A stretch of 64,000 bases of DNA from Nepenthes gracilis. Lineage: Eukaryota > Streptophyta > Magnoliopsida > Caryophyllales > Nepenthaceae. Below are positions 34,731-47,195 of this stretch, piece by piece (position 1 is the first letter of the stretch; each line of letters begins with the position of its first letter). Under the pieces are notes generated by a model. It was not told where the DNA came from, did not search any database, and saw nothing but the letters and a program-made list of their open reading frames with translations. The stretch spans positions 9,544,150 through 9,608,149 of the forward strand of contig BSYO01000008.1 of assembly GCA_033239525.1 (NCBI GenBank), given 5' to 3'. The position numbers were made by a program, and so were the translations under genes.

Positions 34731-34900
34731 AGATAATTTAGTAGGTACAAGATATTAGTTGTCAAATAGAGAAATTTTAATAGGATTAGGATGTTATATT
34801 CATTTTATATGATTATAAAATCTAAAGGAATTTGTGTACTGTTTGATTATGTTATTTGGTAATGAATCAGGTCATGTAAGGCATTACTATACAAGTATCC
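34731..34900 (+). repeat. 3' LTR of element A, second part
   Basis: TAGTAGGTACAAGATATTAG, GTCAAATAGAGAAATTTTAA and GTTATTTGGTAATGAATCAG match 16345-16500 in the first LTR A copy. This continues the LTR that was cut at 22528. Confidence 0.6.
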
Positions 34901-36149
34901 ATTTTGGCATGGCCTAGTACTATTGGACAACAAATTGGTAGCTTATGCGACTAGTTCCTATACAGTAAGTGCGAGCAAACCTTGCCATTGACCCTTTTTA
35001 GCTAGTCTTTTTCGAACAAGATAATGCTCACCATCCTATGTAGATTAGTCATAACATATCATTCGTGCATCTTCCATTGCATGACACATCTTCCATTCCT
35101 TTGGTGGGCTATGGATACACAACAAGGGTGGCTAGTCAGGACATTATGCAGCACCCAATTGCCATGTGGTTGTCACATTCCAAATATTGATCCCGTCATT
35201 AATAATTATCTAATTAACCGTTTAATTAATCGTGGATATGAATTTCATATCGATATCTCAATTAACCAAAATAAAATAATATAACCTGTACATATGATCC
35301 AAAAAATGCCACATCTTAAGTGACTCCGACACCTATCAAATTGTGACGACGGACCTTATATAAGGAGTTATGTCTATCCATATAAAAATTGTAGTAATTA
35401 TCACGTAATAACTAAATACCACATCTGTCATATTGTCGAATGTACCGACATTCCATGATTCTACAAATCCATAATTAACATAAACTACATCATCAAGTTA
35501 CCGAATATACTGTAATTTATCCCATACTTACACAAACCATTAATCTAAATAACATAAATATAGTAACAATTATTTGAAAACTAAGATACAACATTAAATA
35601 TCTTATAATCTTAATTCTAATTCCCTCGTACGATTCATCTTTCAATCCTAATTGTCCTATAAATATTTGAGTCTCTCATCTGAAGGATTTAGTAAAATAA
35701 ATATAAAGAGCAAGCCAAAAGAACACTAAAGTATATAATTTTATAATTAAATATATATAATTTATATTTAAAATATATCAGAAGGACTGTAAATTAAATC
35801 AGAAGCAACAACATAAATTTTTATAACAATTATACATGGATTTTAGATTTTATCTTTTTTGTACTTAGTCAAAATGTTGAGTAAATTCATGCTCAAATAT
35901 GAATTTTCTTTGGGATTAATAGCCAGTATGGCCGTACTGACTAAAAAAGTAGATAATCAAAGTTCGAGTTATATTTATTTACACATAATTAAAAGTCGTT
36001 CGTTACTATTTAAGGCCTGTAGATGGGTGGTTATACATATAATCTTATAGACGAGGTGGAATGTCACTTTTATCCATGAATGATAGGTTCAAACCTCAGT
36101 TGCCACTATAATCTACTAATACATGTCACAATATATTGCCCGTTGAAAT
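34901..36149. other. AT-rich spacer, no gene recognised
   Basis: Contains short open frames only (up to 86 codons) with no recognisable product. AT-rich from 35170 on. Phrases TGTCACATTCC (35175) and TGTCACAATATA (36125) resemble inverted LTR ends of gypsy elements but no matching partner was found. Confidence 0.4.
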
Positions 36150-39100
36150 TGTCACATCCTTGAGATATAATATGTAGGTCAATAAATAAAAATTCATAAT
36201 AAAAAAAAATCTAATAAATGTATCAATAATGATAAAATCTAACCCAGGTGTGATAATCTATACATACACAGGACCCAATACAAAACAACATGTACAAAAC
36301 TTCATCAGACATAATCTGAACTACAAAATACATGGCCTATTATTCATAAGTCAAAAAGGAGATATCTAATGAAACAATGACTCATCTATAAAATATAAAT
36401 ATCCTATAATTTTCAATACAGAGTCTACATCAGATCGGGTCTAAACTCCTGGAATTATATCTAAGCCATTAATTTGAAGGGATAAAATATAAAAATTTGA
36501 GTATAAAATTCAATAAGTATTATTGCATATGTAAAACAATACATATAAATCAAAGAGGGGGGATACCACATGACAATCATGTAAAATAAAACACAAGATT
36601 CATAAAATCCCTAAAAACTGAGGAATATTATTGTGCTAAATCATCGTTCGTATCAAATCGTCCTTCAAGGATATAATTATAATAAATCATGATCCATAAT
36701 CAAATCTCATATACGGTATCGTAATATACCACATCGTGATCCAATATCACATCACATAAGTTGCGATCTTCATCACATCTATGTGGGATACATACCATCG
36801 TATGGATCCAAGTCTCATATGCATAAATCAAAGGAAACCGACATGAAATCATATAAATCAAAACATGTTCCGAGATTTAATACATATTCATATGTACAAG
36901 ACATCCCAATCATTCATCTGTGGGCCAATTTGTGTATCTTAAATCATAGTTCAGTGCAAACCATACAGAAACATAAAGTATGTACAAAATCGGAGAAATA
37001 AATATTTAAAAGACTAACTTCAGTAAGCATTATACGTACTCGCAATAACCTTGAGTCAATTCATCTGCAGTTTAGGCTAACAGGTTAGGCTATCTATGTA
37101 TTTTGTCTCTCATAGATTGAGAACTTGCTTGCTATGTTTTGCTACCTGCGATACTGGGTGCAACCTTATATTTAGTTTATATATTAGGACTTTTAAATAT
37201 ATTAATTTATATTAATTTCTTATGATAGTTCTCATAAAAATTTATAGAGTAGGTTGACTATATCACAGCTCAACCCTTTCTGTCGGCGGAAGGAAGATCA
37301 AATATATTATGTAAGTCTTCGTCGAGACTACAGTCTCCCCATCCAGAAAGGTGCCACAAATATCACGTATCACATGCCTCGGATCATAAATATCGGCCCC
37401 TAGGGTCCCGGACTGCCGCAGTCCCACAAGTAGCAGCCTCGTCCCCCAATAACATACATCGGTACTGATGTAAGGCCTGATTAATAATTTCGTAACATAC
37501 TGATATTCAAACATATGCGTATATCAATCCAGATTTTTTTTTATAAATAATCCAAAATTCCAAAACCCACATAAAACCACCAAACAACCGATAAATATAT
37601 ATATATACGCAATAAATGGATAGTGTATACAAATAGCATGCATGTAAAGAAAATATCCAATATATATATATATATTATCGGACACGAAAATAGACTAAGG
37701 ATTTGACTTATGGATATTTTTCTCAACATTATACTCTGCAGATCTGATGAAAAAATATTTTAAGATGCCCAATCACCACTTTCTCTCTCTTCCTCTCCCT
37801 CCTATTTCTCTCTTTGTTTCCTACTCTGCCATGCAAAATGCCTAAACCCTAACCCATGAGCACTATATACCCATCTCATGTTCAAGCAGCGCTCGAGTAG
37901 CGCTTATTCTGGCGCTCACACTCAAATGCCACTCAAGCACTATTCAGATGCACACCTTTTAATTTTCACGCATTGAGCGCATGATCGACGAGCTTTAAGC
38001 AGCGAACACTGAACCAGAATCCTTTAAAATTTTACAAAATACTATTAATCTGACATATTCAATAAATCTAAAATATTAAATATATAAAAAAATAATTCAA
38101 ATGGGGATCTGAGTATTATAGAATTATAATCATAGTTCAATATTTATATTTATGAAAACTTTATATATTTTTTCATATTTTTTAATTTTCTCATTCTGGA
38201 GAAAAAATTCTTAATTCTTAATATAATTGTAGAGTTTTTTCTTTAAATTTTATAAATTCTTAACATGTAATATTTAAACTTTCTATAGAAATTTAACCAT
38301 GATAATTTTTAAAATATGAAATACTAAATTAACTAGATGGTGCATAAAATTTAGCAATGGTGTAAAAAAATTAGTAACAATAAAATATCTTAACAATGTT
38401 AATTCAAATAACATACATGTAGGGTGAAATTTACCGAAATTCAGAATATGTGAGCATATATTTTGAGGTTTAGAACATATTCTTGTAAGACATATAAAAT
38501 TCATTATATATAAAGCCATTAAATTATGAATTCAATACATGCATGTAAGGAAGTTATAGAAAAATAACTTAAATTCCAAAGTATAGGAAATAATGACATG
38601 ATTCTTCATAAAATTTACAAAAGATGATGGGAGTGGGAGTACATGCACGTGAAATTGAAACAATTAGTTATAAAAATATTTATGTATGAACATTTAAAAT
38701 ATAAAATACTCAAAAAATTAAAAATGCCTGTAATAAAGGAAAGAAAAATTAGAATACACTTGCATTAATTCTAAATTACCTAATACCTAGTTTGCATTCA
38801 CTTGAATTGAGCTTCTTTAACTTCCTCTTTCTTTCTCTATCTTCTCATCTTTTTTTTTTCTCTCATCTGTCAAAAGTTTATAGAAAATGATTGGAATTCA
38901 GCTGAATTATCTATTTATATTGAATTGGTACAAGAGCATTGGTTAGGCATCCGGTAGGCATCACGGCTAAATACTGCGGTATACAAGTGCCACATCGAGC
39001 GTACTTTGAGTATGAATATTCTTGCTAGCATGTTTCAGGCATACTTTGAGCGTTAACATACCGAAAAATACACTCAGATATCGATCAAGCATCCATTAGG

Positions 39101-39286
39101 CGATCAAGCATCCATTAGGCTTGACGTCACTACCCATCCTATCGTGCACCGGTTAGGCATCCGCTAACTCGATATAACCTGATCCAACTTTGACTTTTGA
39201 CACAATTTATTTTTTTCTTTAACTATAATTTTAATTATCTTAATTTAATAAATCGTGATTAAGATAAAATTTAGATTCAAACCTTA
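36150..39286 (-). repeat. LTR region of gypsy remnant F (minus strand)
   Basis: On the minus strand the sequence starts TGTAAGGTTTGAATC at 39286, directly after the pol remnant, like the LTR of element B (TGTAAGATTCCGG). It shares the AATTAAGATAATTAAAATTA-type block. It ends with GGATGTGACA at 36150. A CGCTCGAGTAGCGCTT-type block near 37890-37960 and a purine-rich leader (37770-37840) correspond to the U3/R of element B, but another leader-like block lies at about 38820-38890. The interval may therefore hold two partial LTRs. Open frames inside have no recognisable product. Confidence 0.55.
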
Positions 39287-40960
39287 CATTTCCTTTTTAC
39301 TTATAAAAATTTTGTCCTTAAAATTTGATGTACCTCATCGAAAAAATAAGTGCGAGTACTTTTTCCAAATCTCATATTTTCTTTTCCACGTAGCCTCTTT
39401 ATAGGAATGGTTCCTCTATAAAATTTTGACTAATAAAATCACCTTTGTCTGAAACATTTGATCTCTTTTTTCCTAAAATTTAAACCAGTTCCTTAATGTA
39501 TGTCAAATTTTCATTTATCCTTAATGGTTCATATTTAATAATGTGCATTCGATCATACACATATTTTCTGAATATCGACATATAGAACACATCATAAACA
39601 TGTCCTAAATTTGGAGATAGAGACAATCTATAAGATACTTCACCAATTTTCTCGAGAATTTTAAATGGTCCTATAAATTTGAGTTTTAATTTTCCTTTTA
39701 TTCCAGATCGAGAATTGCCTTTCGACGGAGGTATCTTCAAAAATATATAGTCTCCAATTTCAAAACTCAGCACTAACCTCCTTCGACAAGTACAGCTTTT
39801 TTGCTTTGGGTAACCTTCAACTGGTCGTGACTCATATAAATCTTGTCAGATGTCTCTTATATAGCCTTCAATCCTAAAAGTTTTTCAATAACCGGTTTCC
39901 TCCCAATGAATTAAGGAATGATATTTTCTTCCATGCAAAGTCTCGAATGGGGCTATACCGATATTTACTTGATAGCTATTATTGTATATAAATTCAGCTA
40001 ATGATAAATAATTATCTCAATTGCCTGTCATTTTTAGAATCAAAACTTCTAGCATGTCCTTCAAAATCTAAATCGTTCTCTGTGATTGTTCATCCATTTG
40101 AGGATGATAATATGTACTGAATTTCAAATTTATCCCCAATGTTTAATACAAACTTTTTTAAAATTTTGAGACAAACCTCGAATCTTGATCAGATACAATC
40201 GAAATTGGCACACTATGTAATCTGACCACATCATTAATATACAATCTTATTTGTTGATCTTTTGAGAATGCCATCTAAACAGTTATAAAATAAGCCGATT
40301 TAGTAAGTCGATCTATAATTACCCAAATAGCGTCACGATTCCTTGGCGTCCTTGTTAATCCCATCATAAAATCCGTCGTTATATCTTTTCATTTTCAATT
40401 GGGAGTTGGCATAGGTTGTAATGGGCCGAGTGGCTTGTTGTGCTCGGCCTTTAATTGTTAGCATAACAAACATCTTCCTACATAGGTTGCAAGTTTTCTT
40501 TTCATGTTCTACCACCAAAACATCTTCTTCAAATCTTGGTATACTTTGTTAATTCTTGGGTGGATAGTATACTTTGATCGAAGAATTTATTAATGATTTT
40601 TTCTTTCAATTTTTTAACATCTGGTACATATATCCGCTCTCAAAATCTCAAGATTCCATTAGTCCTTATACTGAAATCTACTCTAGAATCTCTGTTCAAA
40701 TCTCCAGTAATGTCCACTAAGAATAAGTCATCCATTTGAGCTCCTTTGGTGCTCTCTAAAATTTTTAGTTGACTTGAAAATAGGATAATATTATTTGAAT
40801 ACTTTGAGAGTGCCTTTTAATATCACAATACTTTATACATTCTAATATCTCCATTTCTTTAATCCTTAAATGGGTCACAAAACTTGTCATTTAATGATTT
40901 AACTCTTTAATCCGCCACTAAGACTTTATTACAACTTTTGAAATGGTTAATCCTTATAAA
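39287..40960 (-). pseudogene. Gypsy pol remnant F: integrase and C-terminal tail
   Basis: On the minus strand, from right to left: the RNase H-integrase linker (about 40960-40860), the zinc-finger region (40600-40450), the DDE core with an IWVIIDRLTKSAYF-type phrase (about 40350-40250) and an IVSDQDSRF-type phrase (about 40180), and the C-terminal module. The clean 97-codon frame at 39480-39773 carries GKLKLKFIGPFKILEKIGEV and YDVFYMSIFRKYVYD. The chromodomain-like tail follows to 39310. It is the same family as element B. gag, protease and RT are missing, so it is truncated, and stops and frameshifts abound. Confidence 0.8.
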
Positions 40961-42179
40961 AATTGATTTGGATGCATGAATTTATGAAATCTCTCATGCT
41001 ATTATTTGGAATTCAAACATAGCCTGACATGACATTCAAACGTCAAACTTGTAGTCTTTATTTTTAAACATGTAATCGCATATAAACATTCATATATCAT
41101 AAACATGAATCTATACTACTATTTAATAGATCTATCATATGTCATACTATTGAATATATATATGTTCAAATATCAAGAAAATGAGACTGATCTTTTAGAT
41201 TCTCAAAATTGTGCTTGTCATTATTTGACATTGGAACACTGCCTCACACGGCAATTGAACAATGGACGTAATCTCTACTTTAGATCTGCGTTCATATATA
41301 GAATACAAGTATAAAGTTGCTTTCTCAAACATCATGTTTATTTCACAGTTAACATAACTTTCTTGATGGCATGTGCTTTCTTATTTGATTGGTCTACCTG
41401 CTCAAGTATGGCAAGTCTGACAACTTTGAATTTTAATAAATCTGTCGACGTCTTTAAAACTTGTCAAACAATTTTCCTAGTAGGGTGACAATTTGGTGCA
41501 ACGACTCTCTATCAGGATGATGCAATTGTCACAGCTTTTGGATTGATTGGTCTTTGATAAAACACCCTTCTTACAAGGCAAACCCTTGCGATGGAACCCC
41601 AACCTTGCTTTGTAGTTTCTCTTGTTGGCTTTGGCTCAAACATTTGGGTTTGGATCTTACCATCTTGGCGTTGGATCTATCCATTAAAAGAGAATGAAAG
41701 CTAAGAGAAATTACAAGTAATAAAATTGTGAAGATTCATGAATTTTTTAGTGTTGAGGTTGGAGGATGAAAATCTATCAAAATTGTTGAAGTTTTTTGTC
41801 TGTTGTTTCACAAGTTTTATCAGAACGTTTCAATATTTTTCAGCATACAAGTCTTTAGAATAAATTAGATATCTCTATAATTTGCATAATTAATATTTTT
41901 ATTGTCTTTATTTCTAAATTTTCTAAGTTTTTACAAAATTTTTCATATTAAGAGAAAAAAATAATCACCATACATTCTCAGAATTATTGATGACATTATG
42001 AATAATTACAAGAAGCAAAATCTTCATTTTGTTTTTCCCATCTCTTTGTTTTTTTTTAATTCTATTTTTGTAAGGTACGAATCTCAAATATTATTTTAAT
42101 ATCCTAATTTTAATAATTGATAAATTTTGAGATTAACTATAAATTTGGATAAAAATTGAAGTATTGAATTAAAATAAAT
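40961..42179. other. AT-rich spacer, no gene recognised
   Basis: Short frames only. A moderately GC-containing part at 41380-41700 shows no recognisable protein on either strand. The break at about 40960 is where the F remnant ends. Confidence 0.4.
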
Positions 42180-43408
42180 ATGATTGAGTAGTACTTGATG
42201 TGTACTTAACCCACAATGAGTATGTTTTGAACAAAATATTGGCATTTGATATATGCACGAGTGTCACCTATGCATATTTAAACCAAAATATTAGTACCGT
42301 ATGTATACCTGTTGGCGATTACGTGCATTAAGGAATTAATCTTTACGTTTGAATTACACCTAATTGTTGTATATGCACCAGTTTCTTATAAATAGCCAAT
42401 GTAGTTGATTTTAACTTATTTTTAGTTGAGATTTGAAGGATGAGAAAAAAAAAAAAAGAGGAAAAAAAAGAGAAGGAAAGAGAATATGACTTTGAAGAGA
42501 AATCAAATAATCTTTTGATAAATTTAACTAAAGACAAGTGTATTTAAACTATTTTTTTTATTGCTATTATTTTTTAAAATCTTTAAGTATTTCTTAATCA
42601 ATAAATTAATTATACTTTGCGTTGATATGAATCAATTCACATTTTATAAAATTTTATAAAACTTATATCTCAAATTCATATAAATCATACTAAAATACTA
42701 AAATTTTTATATAAATGTTCTTGCATGTTGTTAAAATTCACACCCATGCTTCTACATGACAATAATTTCTACATATTTGTTTCTATACGTTTTCTATTTG
42801 TAGGAAGTTGATGAAATTATATAAACAATGTTGAATTCTTAAAATTTTAGCATAAATGACTTTACACGTCATAAATTCTACTTCATTATTTCTACAAGTT
42901 ATAAGCTTTACTGTGTTGTTTCCTACATATTGACAAAAATTGTACTTAAACTTTGATAAAAGGACTTATTATTTTTTTTCAGCTCAAGAAAATATGTTTA
43001 TATTTATATTTTTTATATAGTTTTTACTTTTTGCTAAATAAAAATTATTGTAAAGAATTAATAAAGTACATTCAAATATACTCTAATACATTATATATAA
43101 ATCAAATGTCAAATTTAATATTCATTGGTCAAAAAAAGTGATATTTAATTTCGATTATAGATAATAAAATGTAGGCTTACGAAAATATAATCTTTAACTA
43201 TATGAAAATAATCATAACGCAAATTTTGCTATTCGACCATTTTAATGAACTTATTACTGATCAGTAGTTTAATATGTTAGTATGATGTTTGTATATTTTA
43301 TAATTTGTACATATTTATCGATTTTTGTACGGTGTACGATTTTAAGCATTTATATGATTTGGACATCATTTTTGAACTTGCACAGTTCTTAGCACAATAG
43401 ATTATTAG
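42180..43408 (+). repeat. Third copy of the LTR A family (fragment)
   Basis: CTTATAAATAGCC, a purine-rich leader (42430-42485), GACAAGTGTATTTAAAC and GTGATATTTAATTTCGATTA followed by TAGATAATAAAATGTAG correspond to landmarks in the LTR A copies at 15140-15830 and 21265-21900. The match is diverged. It is cut on its right by element C at 43409. Its continuation beyond element C was not clearly found at 62103. Confidence 0.45.
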
Positions 43409-44689
43409 TACATGGTGGGTCCAATATTCTGGGCCAAGCCGAAACTCAAAGTGTAGCAAAGAAGCTTCGTCTTGACAGAAAAAGATTTCATTTTGGCAGG
43501 ATAAATTCTTCCTGACGAAAAAATTGAAACTCTTTGGCAGGAAAATTTTTATTATATCCCTTGATAAAAAGGGGGAGTAGTAAACAAGGAAAGGGCATCC
43601 AAAGAGCTGAGCAGCAGAGCTTCCATCAAAACCTGCGTTCTTACTCCTCTGCTCCCATCCTCTGCTCCTCAACTAAACGGAGTGTTCGAAGCCCTCCGAC
43701 GATGTCGCCTAAACGTATCCACCAAACAAAGCACGAAGCTCTCCACAAATGGCGACCTGCTCCTTTCTGCTGCTCACGAGCCAAATAGGGCATAAAGCTT
43801 TCCCAACAATGGCGCCCAAACCCTCTACTTTCGTTTCCAGAAGAACAGAGCACAGGGCTGTCCCGATGACATCACCCGGTGATTCCCCATCAAATCGGAA
43901 TGAATCAGCGCTTGGGGCACTCAACAATGTTGCCCAGACGCTCTCGCCAAGCAGTGCAAAACGAGTTATGAAGCCGAATCCCTAAAATGGCACTCTTCCA
44001 TCCTTCAAGTCAGGTAAACAGGGAGCTCCAAGCTCCTCATCAATGACATCCAGGGCTTTTTGAAGCCCTCGGCCGGTCCCAACACAGAGGAACTCTTTGA
44101 GAATGTTGCCTCATTGCTCCATCCTCGAACTGTGGAGAACGAAGCCCAACGAAGCTTTCACCGTGGCGATTCGGCAGCTCTCCTCCGAATCAGAATGAAA
44201 CAGAGCCAGAACCCATTTTATGGCGCTCGACAAAGCTCCCCGTGGAAGCAAGCACAAAGCTTCTCTCCAGAGCTGGGCACGAAGGCGCGCGCCTCAAAGG
44301 AAGCCCATCTGACCTCCCTCAAAACAGTTCGGAGGGGGACGCGAAGCTTTTCACCGAAGGCGCCCAGGGTTTCCTGAAGCCCTCGGCTGGACACGGGACC
44401 ATCAAGCTCCCTGAGAGCATCGCCAGGTTCCCCCATCTTCCAATCGAGGAGTGTGATGCCCAATGGAGCCTCCATTAGTGGAGCTCAACATGCCCCCTAA
44501 AACATTGTCCAGCATCAGCTGCCCTATTCGCATGATCAGTTTGGCCTAGGGTGACCCTGTATTCATTGGTCAACGGGGAGGACCTAGGTGGACGGGGCCT
44601 AACAAGCTCCGCGCTCATCCTGGCGCATTCTGCTAAGCTTCCAAACAACGCAGAGGCTCGTGAACATGCTAAATTGCCTCCAAGCGAGC

Positions 44690-46096
44690 ACATCTCCAAG
44701 GCACCCCTTAGCCAGGCACACGCTCGGAGCTCAATCCTCCGCCTAGTGGGTCGCCCCTCAGCTGGATGCACCCTCGAAGCTCAGTCATCCACCTAGGGAG
44801 CCGCCCTCAGTTGAGTACGCAATCGGAACTCAGTCATCTATCTAGTGAGCTGCCCCTCAGTCGGACGTACCCTCGGAGCTCAGTCCTTTACCCAGTGATC
44901 CATCCCTTAGCCGAGTGCACCCTCGGAGCTCAATCCTCCATCTAGTGAGCCGCCCCTCTACCGGGTGCACTCTCGAAGCTCAGTCCTCCGCCTAGTGAGC
45001 TGCCCCTCAGCCTGTCGCACCCTCGGAACTCAATCCTTTGCTTAGTAAGCCGCTCCACAACCAGGCGCACCCTCGGAGGTCAGTCCTCCATCTAGTAAGC
45101 TGTCCCTCGGTTGGGTGCACTCTCGGAGCTCAATTCTCCGCCTAGTTAGCTGGCCCTCAGTTGGGCACACAATTGGGGCTCAATCATCCATCTAGTGAGC
45201 TGCCCCACAACCGAGTACACCTTGAAACTGAAATCTTTGCCTAGTGAGCTGCCCCTCAGCCGGGCGCACCATCGGATCTCAATCTTCCATCTAGTGAGCC
45301 ACCCGTTATCCAGACACACCCTCGGAGCTTAGTCCTCTGCCTAGAGAGCCGCCCCTCAACCGGGTGAGCCCTCAAAGTTATGTCCTCCATCTAGTGAGCT
45401 ACCCCTTAGCCGGACGTATCCTTAGAGCTCATTCCCATGCATAGTGAGTCGCCCCTCAGTCGGGTGTATCCTCGGAGCTTAGTCCTCCATCTAGTGAGTC
45501 GTCCTTCAACCGAGCACACCCTTAGAGCTCAGTCCTCCATTTAGTGAACCACTACACAGCCGGGCACACCCTCAGAGCTCAGTCCTCCATTTAGTGTGCC
45601 GCTACTCAGTCGGGCACACCCTCGGAGTTAGTCCTCTGTCTAGTGAGCCACCCTTCAGCTGGGTGCACCCTCGGAGCTCAGTCATCTATCTATTTAGCTG
45701 TCCCTCAATTGGGCGCACCCTTAAAAATTAGTCCTCCATCTAGTGAGCCGCCCTCTTAGTCGGACGCACCCTTGGAGTTCAATCTTCTATATAGTAAGCC
45801 ACTCCTTAGTCGGGCGCACCCTTAGAGCTCAGTCCTCTATCTACTGAGCCGCCCCTCAATCAAGCACACCATCAAAATTTAGTCCTTTGTCTAGTGAGCT
45901 ACCCCTTAGTCGGGCGTACCCTCAAAGGTCAATCCTCCGCCTAGTGAGTTGCCCCTTAGCGGATCGCACCTTTGGAGCTCAGTCCTTCGTTTAGTGAGCC
46001 ACTCCTCAACTAGGTGCACCATCGAAACTCAGTCTTCTTCCTAGTGAGTCGGCCCCTAGTCGGGCACACCCTCGGAGCTCAGTCTTCCATCTAATA
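44690..46096 (+). repeat. 50-bp minisatellite in element C 5' LTR, part 1
   Basis: About 28 tandem units of about 50 bp with the pattern GCCCCTCAGCCGGGCGCACC, CTCGGAGCTCAGTCCTCC and ATCTAGTGAGCC. Units differ from each other by several substitutions. The array resumes at 55385 beyond the copia insertion. Confidence 0.9.
46092..46096. other. Target-site duplication of the copia element (left)
   Basis: TAATA directly before TGAAAAAGC; the right copy is at 55380-55384. Five bases is the usual length for copia integrases. Confidence 0.9.
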
Positions 46097-46758
46097 TGAA
46101 AAAGCACTTTTTGTGCTTACGAGATACACTCAAGTTTCGACCCCGAAAAATATAGTGGAAGGAGTATATAATAATAAATATCCAATACACGTAAAGGATA
46201 TTTAGAACTTGATGTCAACGATACTAACAATCATGCACAGTAAATAAAATACGTAAGCAGTAATATAAAGACCCGATTTTTGGTGACGAAGGAAAAATTC
46301 GATACCCAAGATAATCGAGAAAAACCCTCCGGGCTTCAACGGCCAGGGAAGCAATGCACTATGAAAATCAACTTACAGCCCAGGTGGTAACGACGCGTTA
46401 ACCTAGCAGACTTACTCTCGACTTGTGATTCCTACCAAGGAACTCCTTGGATTTGCCCGCGGCAACGGAGCCGGACACCTTCCGATCTTCACGTCAATCT
46501 TTCCTCGAACCACTTAAATTGTCAATCACGATCGAGTCTCCTTCTTCACAAACCAACGTCTCCAACGAAGGTAGAAGGTAGTGTTTCAATGGTTTAAGTA
46601 AGTTGGTGAGAAAACTTGTTTGAACATGAAGAGCAATCTTGTAAAGTTTGATTTTCTCAAGAGGAGCAATGACAATGGAGTATAAGAAGCTTTCTTCTCA
46701 AAGGAGGCACGAAAATATTCTGTCAATAGTCCTTAGGGTTCCAAAAACTTAAGCCTAG

Positions 46759-46766
46759 TATTTATA
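46759..46766 (-). promoter_or_regulatory. TATA box of copia 3' LTR
   Basis: TATAAATA on the minus strand, conserved at 55007-55014 in the 5' LTR. It stands just downstream, in the element's sense, of the CGAGCGC repeat block. Confidence 0.55.
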
Positions 46767-46799
46767 GAGGGCTCCAAATATTCGTTTAAAAATTTGCCC

Positions 46800-47080
46800 G
46801 TTGCACCGGCGCTCGAGCGCTTGGCGGGTACACGGAGGGTTTCCAGAGAAACACTACGTGCGCTCGAGCGGGTATCGAGCGCTCAACGAGCGGGATACAT
46901 TCTGGATTTTCGGCTCGATCGGATATCGAGCGCCAGGCGAGCGGGGACCATTCTATTTTTTAGGGTCGAGCGGGAATCGAGCGCCAGGCAAGCTGGGTAC
47001 ATCATGGATTTTCGGCTCGAGCGGGGATCGAGCGCCAGGTGGGCGCGGAGACTTCGGACGGGCTCGAGCGACTATAGGGC
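46800..47080 (-). repeat. U3 repeat block of the copia LTR, unit about 57 bp
   Basis: Four units of the form CGAGCGGGTATCGAGCGCTC, AACGAGCGGG, ATACATTCTGGATTTTCGGCT. GAGCG and CGCTC arms make many short palindromes. The counterpart in the 5' LTR is at 55055-55265. Confidence 0.85.
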
Positions 47081-47182
47081 GAAATGGACAGAACGGACTT
47101 TAACTCGACAACCCACAACACGACATCGATACAGTAAAACATATGGTCACGGAATATGCCAATTAGACAAATGTATCTAACA

Positions 47183-47195
47183 ATCTCCTCCTTTA
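47183..47195 (-). other. Polypurine tract of the copia element
   Basis: Minus-strand AAAGGAGGAGAT directly before the 3' LTR, as expected for second-strand priming. Confidence 0.8.

Larger units (their letters stand above)
43409..46096 (+). repeat. Element C 5' LTR, part 1
   Basis: From TACATGGTGGGTCC it matches the right LTR from 59715: CAAAGTGTAGCAAAGAAG, TTGATAAAAAGGGGGAGTAG, GAAGCCCTCCGACGATG and many more up to the minisatellite. The open frames of about 70-105 codons on both strands at 43530-44800 are shared in broken form by the other LTR and look like chance frames in GC-rich DNA. The LTR is interrupted at 46096 by the copia element. Confidence 0.85.
46097..47182 (-). repeat. Copia 3' LTR
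   Basis: 1086 bp, TGAAAAAGCAC...ATCTAACA on the plus strand. Aligns with the right LTR but has about 175 bp (46393-46567) that the other lacks, and about 50 bp more around 46800-46860. On the minus strand, TATAAATA (46759-46766) follows directly after a block of repeats rich in GCGCTCGAGCGC. Frames through that block stay open because its units keep phase. Confidence 0.95.

Noticed and set aside
35175..36140. Another solo LTR bounded by TGTCACA-type ends
   Set aside because: Both phrases have the same orientation, there is no TG...CA pair and no target-site duplication.
43534..44796. Cluster of GC-rich open frames on both strands that might be a host gene
   Set aside because: They lie in the element C LTR; the matching region 59720-60830 in the other LTR interrupts them at different places, so no protein is conserved.
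46794..47180. Frames of 100-128 codons with Arg/Ser/Gly-rich repeats
   Set aside because: They are translations of the 57-bp U3 repeat of the copia LTR, read on the strand opposite to the element.
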